Shown here: positions 55,557 to 63,865 of the stretch, piece by piece
Position numbering within the stretch: the stretch's first letter is position 1
How the letters are laid out: every line of letters starts with the position of its first letter
Assembly (NCBI RefSeq): GCF_001591965.1
Contig: NZ_BCVX01000009.1
Coordinates: 62,001 to 126,000 of the forward strand
Reading direction: 5' to 3'
Length of the DNA: 64,000 bases
Origin: Lysinibacillus odysseyi 34hs-1 = NBRC 100172
Lineage (GTDB): Bacteria; Bacillota; Bacilli; Bacillales_A; Planococcaceae
Made by a program: the position numbers and the translations under genes
The notes under the pieces: generated by a model
Told to the model about the DNA's origin: nothing
The model's database searches: none
Seen by the model: the letters and a program-made list of their open reading frames with translations, nothing else

Positions 55557-56738
55557 TTATATATGAGCATCTTCCAGCTTCTCGATGTAATAAAATTTCC
55601 CGGCTGGCTTATTTGGAATCAGGGAGTCTGTCGGGACAATTATTGTCTGTTCCACTCTAACTTCCTTACCGAGGGCTACGCTTAATTCCTGCTGTACCGC
55701 TGCGATATTTACCTCTTCCTCATACTGAGCAAGGAAGTACAGATCCTCACCTCTTTGCTGCAGCTTCCATATGTATGGTACAGAAGATAATGAATAGACA
55801 ATTTCATGAATATCATATAAGCTTTTTTCCTGTCCATTAATGTTCAGTAAATCATCTTTTCGGCCGTAGTGTACGAGAATAGGGGATGAACAGCCGCATG
55901 AACAGGCCTGTGCTTGTTTGATTTCTATATAATCCTCATTAAAATAACGCAGCAGCGGCATACCTTCCCGTGCTGTAGAGATCACACAGCTGCCAACTAC
56001 ATTTTCTCCTGCCGGCTGCCCCTTATCATCTACCACCTCTACGTTAATGGAAGGGTGAGTTAAGTGGAAATGACCATTTTCACAGGAAACAAAAATACCG
56101 CCCGTTTCTGTGCTGCCGTAAAATAAATAGATAGGTACGCCCCAGCACTGTTCCATATATCGTTTTCTTGCCGGCGTGACAAGCTCGCCCGCTACAACGA
56201 TCGCTCTTAATCGCTCTGTCGGCAACGGCTTGTTCAGTTTTTTCGCTACATAATATAAATTCATTAGCTCTGTCGGACCAAGCGTCAGCACAGTTGGCTT
56301 CGTCTTTTCCATAATATCTAAAACACGAGGGAGTGGGGCCACCTCATTCCACTGGTCTGCACTAATAAAGCCTGCACGCGCTTTTTGAGCAGCCCAATAA
56401 ACGAGGAAAGCCGGCAGTGCAATAGCAAATGGAAATCGATTTAGGATAAGATCGTTTTCTGTGAAGGCCAGAGCCGATCTATTCAACACATCTGCTTCCA
56501 CATCGATATCATTGTAGCTGAACCAGCTGGATGACGGCTTGCCTGTTGTTCCGCTCGTTTCATGGTATGTCACCACATTCTGAAAGGAAGTGCCGAGTAA
56601 TTCATACGGATCAGCCTCGCGAAGCTGTTGTTTTGTAGTAAAGGGAATATCGTTCCAGACAGGCTGCTGCCCGTTTGAAAAAAGGGATTGATAAAAAGGA
56701 GACCGCTTTGCTGCTTCTATATATTTGTTTTTATCCAT
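55557..56738 (-). CDS. Adenylate-forming enzyme, phenylacetate-CoA ligase (PaaK)-like
   Basis: A 393-residue AMP-forming ligase of the PaaK branch. ATP loop TSGTTGKPSSS (about 61-71), the YGSTETGG motif (about 218-225), the Cys cluster CSCGCSSPI (about 284-292), HYGRKDD hinge and a short C-terminal domain with catalytic Lys in NKPAGKFYY. It should activate a carboxylic acid as the acyl-adenylate and pass it to CoA or another thiol. It is 23 bases behind the chemoreceptor gene on the same strand, and so co-transcribed with it. No ring-degradation genes are nearby, so phenylacetate catabolism is unlikely. Confidence 0.85.
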   Translation of the reverse strand: MDKNKYIEAAKRSPFYQSLFSNGQQPVWNDIPFTTKQQLREADPYELLGTSFQNVVTYHETSGTTGKPSSSWFSYNDIDVEADVLNRSALAFTENDLILNRFPFAIALPAFLVYWAAQKARAGFISADQWNEVAPLPRVLDIMEKTKPTVLTLGPTELMNLYYVAKKLNKPLPTERLRAIVVAGELVTPARKRYMEQCWGVPIYLFYGSTETGGIFVSCENGHFHLTHPSINVEVVDDKGQPAGENVVGSCVISTAREGMPLLRYFNEDYIEIKQAQACSCGCSSPILVHYGRKDDLLNINGQEKSLYDIHEIVYSLSSVPYIWKLQQRGEDLYFLAQYEEEVNIAAVQQELSVALGKEVRVEQTIIVPTDSLIPNKPAGKFYYIEKLEDAHI

Positions 56739-56761
56739 TCCAAATACCTTCTTTCGATAAA

Positions 56762-57838
56762 TTAGTTGTTCAATTGCTCTACCGCTGATTTCAAATCTGC
56801 TAAATAATTGTCCAGCTGCACATTTAAATCCTGGATCATTTCTACGCCGGCAACCTGTACCTGCTTTGTGAAATCAACATTGTGCTTGATTTCCTCAGAG
56901 CCGGCCGATAGCTCCTGAACGGCAGCCGATACTTCTGTAATTTGCTGGGATACCGAGCTGATTTTTTGCTGAATCTGATAGAACGTTTCATTCACCTGTC
57001 CTGCAACACTCATGCCGGTAACAACCTGTGACTTTCCTTCCTCCATGAAGCTGACGGATTTATCGACATTTTGCTGAATGGAAGAAACGATTCCGGCAAT
57101 TTGATTAGAAGATGTCTTTACTTCTTCAGATAGCTTGCGTACTTCATCGGCGACAATAGCAAAGCCTTTTCCGTGTTCTCCAGCACGCGCAGCTTCAATA
57201 GCAGCATTCAAGGCAAGCAAATTCGTCTGGTTTGAAATATCAGTAATAGATTGAACGATTTTCCCGATATCTGTTGAATAGACGGCTAGTTCATTTAATA
57301 CAACATTTAGCTCGTCGACGGAGCCATTGATTGCACCCATTTGCTTTTCAATGATGGCTACAGATTTTGCACCTTCAATCGCTGTATCATTTGCTTCCTG
57401 CGAAGTAAAGGCTACAGTTTGTGCATTCGTTGCAATATGTATAACGGCACCAGAGACATTTTCCATTGCTGTCATGCTTTTCGTCACATTATCCGATTGT
57501 AGTAAAGCGCCCCCCTCCACTTCCTTTGCAAGGCCGTTAATCTTTTCTAGTGTTTGAATATACCCGTCAAAGTTAACAGCAACGGCTTTTTCATCAGGCA
57601 CTGTCACCGCAGTTTCAGCAATAGATGGCATTTCTATCATTTCTGCTGTTTCTTCCTCATCCACAGATTTATTCAATTGGCGCAAAGAGAAGTAAGAATA
57701 GGCCAGTGTAAATAATAGAAGAAGATTAAAGAAGAAGGACAGCCATTTGTTTAGTTCTAACGTAATAAAAGCGCATGAGAAGATAATAATGATGAAGCTG
57801 ATGAATAAAGAGGCTTTTGTACTTTTTAAACTTTCCAT
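56762..57838 (-). CDS. Methyl-accepting chemotaxis protein without a sensor domain
   Basis: A 358-residue receptor. Two adjacent hydrophobic segments (about 9-27 and 29-49, joined by ELNKW) leave almost nothing outside the cell; no HAMP or PAS domain follows. A short acidic linker leads to a normal signalling domain (about 90-355) with [20 protein letters not shown] and [15 protein letters not shown] at the tip. Any signal must be cytoplasmic, membrane-borne or from a partner. The adenylate-forming enzyme gene follows by 23 bases. Confidence 0.9.
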   Translation of the reverse strand: MESLKSTKASLFISFIIIIFSCAFITLELNKWLSFFFNLLLLFTLAYSYFSLRQLNKSVDEEETAEMIEMPSIAETAVTVPDEKAVAVNFDGYIQTLEKINGLAKEVEGGALLQSDNVTKSMTAMENVSGAVIHIATNAQTVAFTSQEANDTAIEGAKSVAIIEKQMGAINGSVDELNVVLNELAVYSTDIGKIVQSITDISNQTNLLALNAAIEAARAGEHGKGFAIVADEVRKLSEEVKTSSNQIAGIVSSIQQNVDKSVSFMEEGKSQVVTGMSVAGQVNETFYQIQQKISSVSQQITEVSAAVQELSAGSEEIKHNVDFTKQVQVAGVEMIQDLNVQLDNYLADLKSAVEQLNN

Positions 57839-58199
57839 AATAGATATTTTTCCTTTCTGTAGTAGAGTGAAAATTGAAACTTATTTCATAATACAACAAA
57901 GCGGATGAGTTTGGAGTATGAATTGGATGAAATGGTAAAAAACACCTAAGTAAATATCGGAACAATAAAAAAACTGCCGAATGGCCGGCAGTAGAAGAAC
58001 AATACAGCTATTATAAATTTAACTAGTGCAAAAGGATTGTTTTCATGTGATACCTCTACACTGTTAGTTATTTTTACGGAATAAAAAGAAGTTGTTATTT
58101 TATAGATCATTTTTCCTAAAAAACATTGTCGATAAAAACGGCAGTAAAATGGTGTTTAATATTATGATGAAGACAACTAAATAAAACGTTAGTCATGTA
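57839..58199. other. Region between rnhC and the chemoreceptor gene with a minus-strand terminator
   Basis: Contains a terminator for leftward transcription at 57966-57992, 210 bases beyond the rnhC stop. Only very short open frames are present (for example 26 codons from about 58191 leftwards). Either rnhC has a long 3' untranslated region or a small RNA lies between 57990 and 58200. Confidence 0.4.
57966..57992 (-). terminator. Minus-strand terminator downstream of rnhC
   Basis: On the minus strand ACTGCCG GCCATT CGGCAGT is followed by T-run. Confidence 0.75.
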
Positions 58200-59135
58200 T
58201 TAGTTTGTATTTCTTTTGCGGAGAAGAACCTTTGCTTTTTCCGTATTGGCAAAATGCCACTTGGTCATAGATTTCAATACTGCTTCCCCATGCTTTGCTA
58301 AGATGCGTGCAGCCATTTCGTCCACTTTTCTGCCAGCTCCTTTTTGTAACGGGAATCCGATGGTCTCTGCTAATCGATCCATTTCCTTTAAAAAAGCATA
58401 TCTGGCGAGGATAGAGGCCGTAGCCACTGCTACATGTAGATTTTCGGCTTTTGTAGAAAATAAGACGCTTTCTTGCACGACTGTCTTTTCATTTTTTAAG
58501 TAATTAAAGTAAACGCCGCGTTCTGCAAATTGGTCGATTAAAATATAGTCGGGATGCTCAGGCGAGATTTTATCCAGTACATGTTTTAGCGCCTGGTTGT
58601 GCATCATTGCTTTGATCTTCCCCTGTGAATAGCCTTTCGCCTGCAAGGTATTGTATTTATCATTACGAAGCGTTAAAATGCTATGCATACAGACCTTCAT
58701 CAAATCTGGTGCAATTTTCCTCATATACTCGTCGGTCAACTGTTTCGAATCTTTGACGCCGAGCTCCTTTATTAATTCAATTTTATCCGTTGGCACATAG
58801 ACAGCGGCCACTGTGACAGGCCCAAAATAGTCCCCGGTCCCGGTTTCATCTGACCCTATTACCGAAAGCTTGGCAAAGTTTTCAGGAAGCGTATCACCTT
58901 TTGCTGCGCTTACAGTTTTTGCTGTGGCTTTTCCAGTACCAAACCTTGCAGATTCACGGGCAGCTCCTGCTCCTTGGAACATGACTTTCCCTGATTTGTA
59001 TACGGTAATAGCGGTATCTGCCAATTTAGCGGCAAAGATAACCCCAGGTGCATTTCTTTCAATACGGTCAGAAGCATAATAGCTCTGTACTTTTGCCAGC
59101 TCTTCGGTGGAAAGCTGCAATACAATATTAGTCAT
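58200..59135 (-). CDS. rnhC: Ribonuclease HIII
   Basis: A 311-residue RNase HIII that removes RNA from RNA/DNA hybrids. A TBP-like substrate-binding domain (about 1-80) precedes the RNase H core, whose active-site residues sit in IGSDETGTGDYFGPV (Asp, Glu near 94-95), the later Asp in YILIDQFAERG, and Asp near the C-terminus (KGAGRKVDEMA). In B. subtilis rnhC lies between pheT and zapA; here it is 17 kb from pheT and reversed relative to it. Start at ATG 59135, with AAGGATTG ahead. Confidence 0.94.
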   Translation of the reverse strand: MTNIVLQLSTEELAKVQSYYASDRIERNAPGVIFAAKLADTAITVYKSGKVMFQGAGAARESARFGTGKATAKTVSAAKGDTLPENFAKLSVIGSDETGTGDYFGPVTVAAVYVPTDKIELIKELGVKDSKQLTDEYMRKIAPDLMKVCMHSILTLRNDKYNTLQAKGYSQGKIKAMMHNQALKHVLDKISPEHPDYILIDQFAERGVYFNYLKNEKTVVQESVLFSTKAENLHVAVATASILARYAFLKEMDRLAETIGFPLQKGAGRKVDEMAARILAKHGEAVLKSMTKWHFANTEKAKVLLRKRNTN

Positions 59136-59441
59136 TTGTTTTCAATCCTTACTCGTTCAATTTATTTTAGTGTACAGGTGGGGCAGGGGTACTGTCTAAT
59201 GAAAGAGATAATGAGCCATTTAAACTAGAAGAGTCAAAAAGTTTTCATAAACAAACGGCACATCGGCTGGAATGTTGGAATACTTGAGAAAAAATTACTC
59301 TTATTTACCGAAAATCAGTTACAATGAGAATTGGAAGAAAGGCAGGAAATACCATTATTCTGTCAATCATTCTACCTCTATACAACAATCAATTATTTGA
59401 AAATTCGTGAGGACATCACATAGTAAGGAGTGAATGTTTAG
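59136..59441. other. Divergent intergenic region between rnhC and the TPR regulator
   Basis: Holds the promoters of both genes. A TACAAT at 59320-59325 is the best -10 for the regulator, with a poor -35. No riboswitch or gene is visible. Confidence 0.35.
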
Positions 59442-60716
59442 ATGCAAGTTGGCGATAAGCTACGACAATTAAGAATTTATAAAGGATTGTCCCAGGCCGA
59501 ACTGGCAGAAGGCATTTGTTCGACAGCATACTTAAGTAAGGTGGAGAACTGCAAAACCTCTCCATCATCTAATTTTATTGAAAAAATCACAAAAAAGCTC
59601 GAAGTGGAGCCTTCAGTATTCAGTACTGATAAATCTATCTATTATACAAAGCTCATCCACCAGCTGGAGGGAAAAGTAAAACAGCAGGAGGAATTAAATG
59701 AAAAGGATGTTTCCACCTTATATTTAGCTTTATATGAAACATTATCAATGGACCTGCATGTTAAGGTGTTTAATTTGTTGATGAGATATTACATAAAAAA
59801 CAAGTATCATTCTGAAGCGCAAAAATTGTACGAGCTATGCGAGAAGATGCTTCCGATGGAAACGGAACTGATAGTAGAGGATGCACATGATATCTTTTCG
59901 TTTTATAATTTACTGGGAAATTATTTCTATATGCAGCAGCAGTTCCATTCTGCCGACTACTATTATACAAAGGCAAAGGACTCTGGTGTTAAAAGTAAGT
60001 TAGAGCTTGCGAAAACTTATTATAACTTAAGTTTGACGAAGCAGCGTATTTTTGATGATATGCATATAAGCCTTATTTATGCGAAACAAGCGTATGATCT
60101 ATTTGACCAAGAAGAAGCACATAGTGAAATAATTAATGTTTTAATTTCCATGATCGTTCAGTATATTTATAATCAAAACTTTGAAGCAGCTAGCCATGCA
60201 TTACAGGCGGCATATGATAAACTTGAACAAAAACCAGAAGAAAGAAATACTTCTACAATATTTATGTTGGAATATTATAATGGTAGATTACATGAAGTTA
60301 TGGGTAATGAAGAGGCAGCTCTTCAAAAATATATAGAATTAACAGAGGCAAAAGAAGAACATACATCTGCTTCTCTAGTATACGTATATCAAAGCATGGT
60401 AGATATATATTTTAACCAAAAACAATGGGTAAAAGTTCAAACTTATTGCAATAAAGCGATGTTATTAGCAGAAAAATATCAACTTAATTATATATATATT
60501 CAATTAATAGAAGTCCGAGCAAAATTATTACTTATTAGACAAGACGAAACGGGCTATATGAAAGAAATGAAAAAGGCATTAACTCTAGCAAGAGAAGCAT
60601 CGCTTGGGAAGTTGGTAAAGGAAATTGCTCAAACATTAGGAGACTACTATATGGAACAGCGCTTTTATAAAAAGGCGAGTGAATACTATAAAGAGGCATT
60701 GCAAGCTCCTAAATAG
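59442..60716 (+). CDS. RRNPPA-type quorum-sensing regulator (NprR/PlcR-like HTH-TPR protein)
   Basis: A 424-residue cytosolic receptor-regulator, the same size as NprR of Bacillus thuringiensis (423). The N-terminal HTH (about 5-62, LRIYKGLSQAELAEGICSTAYLSKVE) is of the Xre type used by PlcR and NprR. The rest is a TPR superhelix with repeated tyrosine-rich helices (YNLLGNYFYMQQQFHSADYYY, YYNLSLTKQ, YYNGRLHEVMGNEEAALQKY, YYMEQRFYKKASEYYKEAL) that in this family binds an imported peptide. ATG after AAGGAG. The third position is G or C in about 44% of the first 39 codons but about 20% from 60300 on, suggesting a mosaic gene. The next gene is a pro-peptide. Confidence 0.88.
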   Translation: MQVGDKLRQLRIYKGLSQAELAEGICSTAYLSKVENCKTSPSSNFIEKITKKLEVEPSVFSTDKSIYYTKLIHQLEGKVKQQEELNEKDVSTLYLALYETLSMDLHVKVFNLLMRYYIKNKYHSEAQKLYELCEKMLPMETELIVEDAHDIFSFYNLLGNYFYMQQQFHSADYYYTKAKDSGVKSKLELAKTYYNLSLTKQRIFDDMHISLIYAKQAYDLFDQEEAHSEIINVLISMIVQYIYNQNFEAASHALQAAYDKLEQKPEERNTSTIFMLEYYNGRLHEVMGNEEAALQKYIELTEAKEEHTSASLVYVYQSMVDIYFNQKQWVKVQTYCNKAMLLAEKYQLNYIYIQLIEVRAKLLLIRQDETGYMKEMKKALTLAREASLGKLVKEIAQTLGDYYMEQRFYKKASEYYKEALQAPK

Positions 60717-60886
60717 TAAAATAGAGAAAATATTGAAAATTCGGCCTATGGTTGCATGATTAATTTGGTTAATTTTTAGTAGATAAAACAGCATTAATTT
60801 AGGTGAAATTTTACGTGATTTTACAACTATCTATTAACTAAATATGTCCTATATACTGAAGATAACCAAAAAAGGAGGTTATTCCA

Positions 60887-61036
60887 TTGAAGAAAAAGTT
60901 ATTATTCGTAATGGCAGCTATTTTATTCATATGGGGAGGCACTTTAGCTGCAACAACTACAACTGAAAAAGCACATGATGCTTTGCAACCCGGCCCGATG
61001 CTGACAAAATCTGTGGGAAAGATATTCGTTGATTAA
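60887..61036 (+). CDS. Probable secreted signalling pro-peptide (PapR/NprX-like), 49 residues
   Basis: Missed by length cut-offs. TTG 60887 follows a perfect AAAGGAGG (60871-60878), eight bases away. The product has a basic start (MKKK), a hydrophobic core (LLFVMAAILFIWGGTLAA), a signal-peptidase-like TLAAT, a polar middle (TTTTEKAHDAL) and a short C-terminal part ending TKSVGKIFVD. Length, layout and position directly downstream of a TPR receptor match PapR (48 residues) and NprX, whose C-terminal hepta- to octapeptide is secreted, trimmed and re-imported. The active peptide would probably lie in SVGKIFVD. An alternative is the N-terminus of a secreted protein broken by a frameshift into the next gene. 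Confidence 0.65.
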   Translation: MKKKLLFVMAAILFIWGGTLAATTTTEKAHDALQPGPMLTKSVGKIFVD

Positions 61037-61523
61037 AGAAACCCTAACAAAAGTATATGGGGGTCCGACTTATTTAACGATTCCGTGCTCGATTCGATCG
61101 GCAGCTTCCATCATACCGTATCAGCAGCCAATCCTACATAAAAACGTACTTGCACAAATGCTGCAGCAAAGCCTTCATGATATAAATAAGGATGGACCGG
61201 CCGTCGATATGGTCCCGATTATTTTATGTCCGAAAGCTTTCTTGATTGACGGACTTGATGCAAAAGGATGCTATGTATATGATTTTATACAGCACCAGAT
61301 GGTTTACGGCGCTCTCCATGTAGAGTATGAGTTCGAGAAACCCTATACGATTGTGGTTGGCTATATGGCAACGCAGCGCCAACCGAAATTTGATGATCGA
61401 TTTTCCCACTTCGCTTCTTTGCTTGAAGATATTCAAATCGACATCATCAATCAAGAATTGACAATGCAGCTTTATGATGAGCCGCAGCAAGTCCACTTAA
61501 CACACCTTATCTCTAGAAAGTAG
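61029..61523 (+). CDS. Unknown protein overlapping the pro-peptide gene
   Basis: A 164-residue protein I do not recognise. It starts at TTG 61029, inside the last codons of the pro-peptide gene (8-base overlap, +1 frame), with only a weak site (GGGAAAG), so translation probably depends on the upstream gene. No signal peptide or membrane helix. Features: KVYGGPTYLTIP near the start, two Cys (PCSIR near 20, ILCPKAF near 67, GCYVYDF near 81), and mixed alpha/beta predicted texture. As third gene of the receptor/peptide cassette it may be its output or modulator. The frame is open upstream to 61005 only, so fusion to the signal peptide would need a frameshift. Confidence 0.6.
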   Translation: MIKETLTKVYGGPTYLTIPCSIRSAASIIPYQQPILHKNVLAQMLQQSLHDINKDGPAVDMVPIILCPKAFLIDGLDAKGCYVYDFIQHQMVYGALHVEYEFEKPYTIVVGYMATQRQPKFDDRFSHFASLLEDIQIDIINQELTMQLYDEPQQVHLTHLISRK

Positions 61524-61563
61524 CGGTTGCGACCTCTACTTAACGTTGAATGGAATACAACGA

Positions 61564-61620
61564 CACTTAATCAATAATTCACTTAAACAATAATTCACTT
61601 AAACAATAATTCACTCAAGG
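61564..61620 (+). repeat. Tandem 16-bp repeat after the quorum-sensing cassette
   Basis: CACTTAAACAATAATT and a one-base variant start at 61564, 61580 and 61596, with a partial fourth copy at 61612; period exactly 16. Confidence 0.85.
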
Positions 61621-61652
61621 CACTTCCTTCCAGGGGAGTGTTTTTTATTTTT
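61620..61652 (+). terminator. Terminator after the quorum-sensing cassette
   Basis: GCACTTCC TTCCA GGGGAGTGT followed by TTTTTATTTTT; abuts the 16-bp repeat. Confidence 0.7.
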
Positions 61653-61790
61653 CAAAAGAGGAATTTTTTAAATGGCTGTAGGATTTAAAATGAGTGCCAA
61701 TTACCTTACACTGCCAGTATATTGCTAATGATTAAAAGTGTTTTCTAGGATGGATGATGCAAGCAGGTAAAATATAAAGGAGGCTTTACT

Positions 61791-63299
61791 ATGTATATTG
61801 CAGGACGGGCAGAAATGCAGTTATTGGACCAACATACGATGAGGGAAATTGGGCTGCCGGGTGTTGTACTTATGGAAAACGCTGGAGCAGCGGTTATCAA
61901 GGAGGTAATGAAGGATTTTCCGGATAAAAAAACGAAGATAGCAGTATTAGCAGGCAGCGGCAATAATGGAGGTGACGGTTTTGTTATAGCTCGCAGGCTT
62001 TATGACTTCGGGTACGATGTCATGCTTATATGCTGTGTAGAAGAGGAGGCAATTAGGGGTGATGCAAGGGTGCATTATAATGTATACAAAAATCGCAGAC
62101 TCCCAACAGAAGAAGTGAAGGATGTCCAACTGGAAAATGCGGAGGTTATTATAGATGCCCTTCTTGGAACGGGGCTGACAGGTGAAGTTCGTGAGCCATT
62201 TTATTCCCTCATCAAGAAGATAAACAGCGCCAATAAGTATGTATATGCTGTTGATATTCCCAGCGGTGTTAACTCAAATAATGGAGAGGTGCTGAATACG
62301 GCTGTAAAGGCTGACAAAACAGTTACCTTTGTTTTGCCGAAAAAAGGGTTTTACCTCCAGCAAGGCCCCCAATATGTAGGGGAAGTAATTTGTACTGATA
62401 TTTCTGTTCCTCCGCACATTGTGGAAGAGCTTCAATTAGAACTGCCTAGATTACTGGATGTCAAAATGGCGGATGCCGCATTACCTAAACGTCCTGCACA
62501 CGGCCACAAAGGAATGTTTGGGCATGTTCTTGTAATTGGAGGCTGCAGGCAATATGTCGGCGCCCCTGTCTACACAGCAAAAGCTGCTTTCCATACAGGA
62601 GCGGGACTTGTTACGCTGGCGGTACCTGAGTCGATTTATCCCATTGTTGCGCCCCAGTCCTCAGAGTGTCTCTTCATCCCATTACAAGATAAAGACGGCG
62701 CCCTATCAGCAGCAGATATTTCCCAGGTAGTGGATTTTTCAGCCTTTCAAACAGTCGTGCTTGGCCCAGGACTTGGGAGACAGACGGATGGCACTTCCCT
62801 CATTCGTCATGTGCTGGATGAGCTGACGGATCAGACATTTGTCATTGATGCAGATGGCCTGTATTTTGCGGGACATTTATTGGCAGAGTTAAAGACGTAT
62901 AAAGGAAATGTAATCTTCACACCGCATCCAGGGGAAATGGCTCGTCTTGCGGGCTTGTCGGTCAAAGAAGTGGAAGAGAATCGATTGGAAGTGGCTAAAC
63001 AGTTTGCGGGGGCACACGGTATTTATTTACTATTAAAAGGACATCGTTCCATTATTACGACACCTTCAGGAGAACAATGGATCAATCCGTTTGGCAATGA
63101 TGCCTTGGGTAAGGGAGGAAGCGGGGATGTTTTGACAGGATTAATCGCTTCATTTGTCTCGCAGGGGGCAGAAGTAAAAGATGCTCTGCTGGCGGCCTGC
63201 TACCATCATGCACATGCAGCCGAACAGCTAGGGACGAAATGGTCCACGTATGGAGTCCTTCCGCTAGATATTATCGACTATGTCCGAAAAACACTGTAA
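61791..63299 (+). CDS. nnrD: Bifunctional NAD(P)H-hydrate epimerase / ADP-dependent NAD(P)HX dehydratase
   Basis: A 502-residue repair enzyme for hydrated NAD(P)H. The N-terminal YjeF_N epimerase domain (about 1-210) has VLAGSGNNGGDGFVIARRL, IIDALLGTGLTG and VDIPSGVNSNNGE. The C-terminal ribokinase-like dehydratase (about 225-500) has GHVLVIGG, GPGLG, VIDADGL, TPHPGEMARL and GKGGSGDVLTGL. ATG after AAGGAGG. Probably transcribed alone. Confidence 0.95.
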   Translation: MYIAGRAEMQLLDQHTMREIGLPGVVLMENAGAAVIKEVMKDFPDKKTKIAVLAGSGNNGGDGFVIARRLYDFGYDVMLICCVEEEAIRGDARVHYNVYKNRRLPTEEVKDVQLENAEVIIDALLGTGLTGEVREPFYSLIKKINSANKYVYAVDIPSGVNSNNGEVLNTAVKADKTVTFVLPKKGFYLQQGPQYVGEVICTDISVPPHIVEELQLELPRLLDVKMADAALPKRPAHGHKGMFGHVLVIGGCRQYVGAPVYTAKAAFHTGAGLVTLAVPESIYPIVAPQSSECLFIPLQDKDGALSAADISQVVDFSAFQTVVLGPGLGRQTDGTSLIRHVLDELTDQTFVIDADGLYFAGHLLAELKTYKGNVIFTPHPGEMARLAGLSVKEVEENRLEVAKQFAGAHGIYLLLKGHRSIITTPSGEQWINPFGNDALGKGGSGDVLTGLIASFVSQGAEVKDALLAACYHHAHAAEQLGTKWSTYGVLPLDIIDYVRKTL

Positions 63300-63343
63300 A
63301 AATTATATGTAGATGGCAGGCATTGGGGAAAAGGGTTCTGTCT

Positions 63344-63565
63344 ATGGAGGACTGTACCAATACAGCATGCCAAGCTTTTTTGGAAGCCGGCGAAAGGAAA
63401 TTGGGTATTTCGCTGTTGCAAAACATAGCGTGTGAAACGGGGAATAAGTTGCTATGTTTAAATGGTAAATGGTATGATATATATTATGATTTTATACATA
63501 ATCGAGGCAGATATCTGCCCTTTAAGCAAGAAGCCGAAACAAGGTTAACAGGCTTAGGTGCTTAG
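63344..63565 (+). CDS. Small open frame of 73 codons, doubtful gene
   Basis: An ATG at 63344, with AAAAGGG about eight bases ahead, opens 73 codons (start [19 protein letters not shown], end TRLTGLGA). The sequence resembles nothing I know. Codon choice is compatible with coding, and the product contains four Cys and an aromatic YDIYYDF stretch. It fills the space between nnrD and zapA. It could equally be untranslated leader of zapA. Confidence 0.35.
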   Translation: MEDCTNTACQAFLEAGERKLGISLLQNIACETGNKLLCLNGKWYDIYYDFIHNRGRYLPFKQEAETRLTGLGA

Positions 63566-63599
63566 GTTGTTATTGCTTATGCTGGTGGGGGGGTTCACT

Positions 63600-63860
63600 T
63601 TGGCTGAACAAGAAAAAAACCGAATTTCAGTAGAAATATATGGGCAGACATATAAGATTGTCGGGCCTGAATCTACAGGCCATATGAGATTAGTCGCTTC
63701 AATCGTAGATGATAAAATGCGTGAAATCAGCGTCCATAATCCAACATTGGATAATGCAAAGCTTGCTGTGCTAACAGCTGTGAATACCGTTCATGAGTAC
63801 CTAAAACTGAAAGAGCAAGTAGAGGCGCTTGAGGAGCAACTGAAAAAGTTAAAGGATTGA
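63600..63860 (+). CDS. zapA: Cell division protein ZapA
   Basis: An 86-residue ZapA, which crosslinks FtsZ filaments at the division ring. [20 protein letters not shown] is the FtsZ-binding beta domain and the rest a dimerising coiled coil ([26 protein letters not shown]). Start TTG 63600, following a G-rich site GGTGGGGGGG; the longer frame from 63558 gives a non-conserved leader. In B. subtilis it follows rnhC, as here after an insert; the cvpA-like gene comes next. Confidence 0.94.
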   Translation: MAEQEKNRISVEIYGQTYKIVGPESTGHMRLVASIVDDKMREISVHNPTLDNAKLAVLTAVNTVHEYLKLKEQVEALEEQLKKLKD

Positions 63861-63865
63861 AGTGA

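Noticed and set aside
60717-60886. PlcR-box between the TPR receptor and the pro-peptide gene
   Set aside because: Repeated TTAATTT words are present but no TATGNA-N4-TNCATA palindrome was found.
61029-61523. ComK-like competence regulator
   Set aside because: Size is similar and the context suggestive, but the conserved ComK segments are not recognisable.
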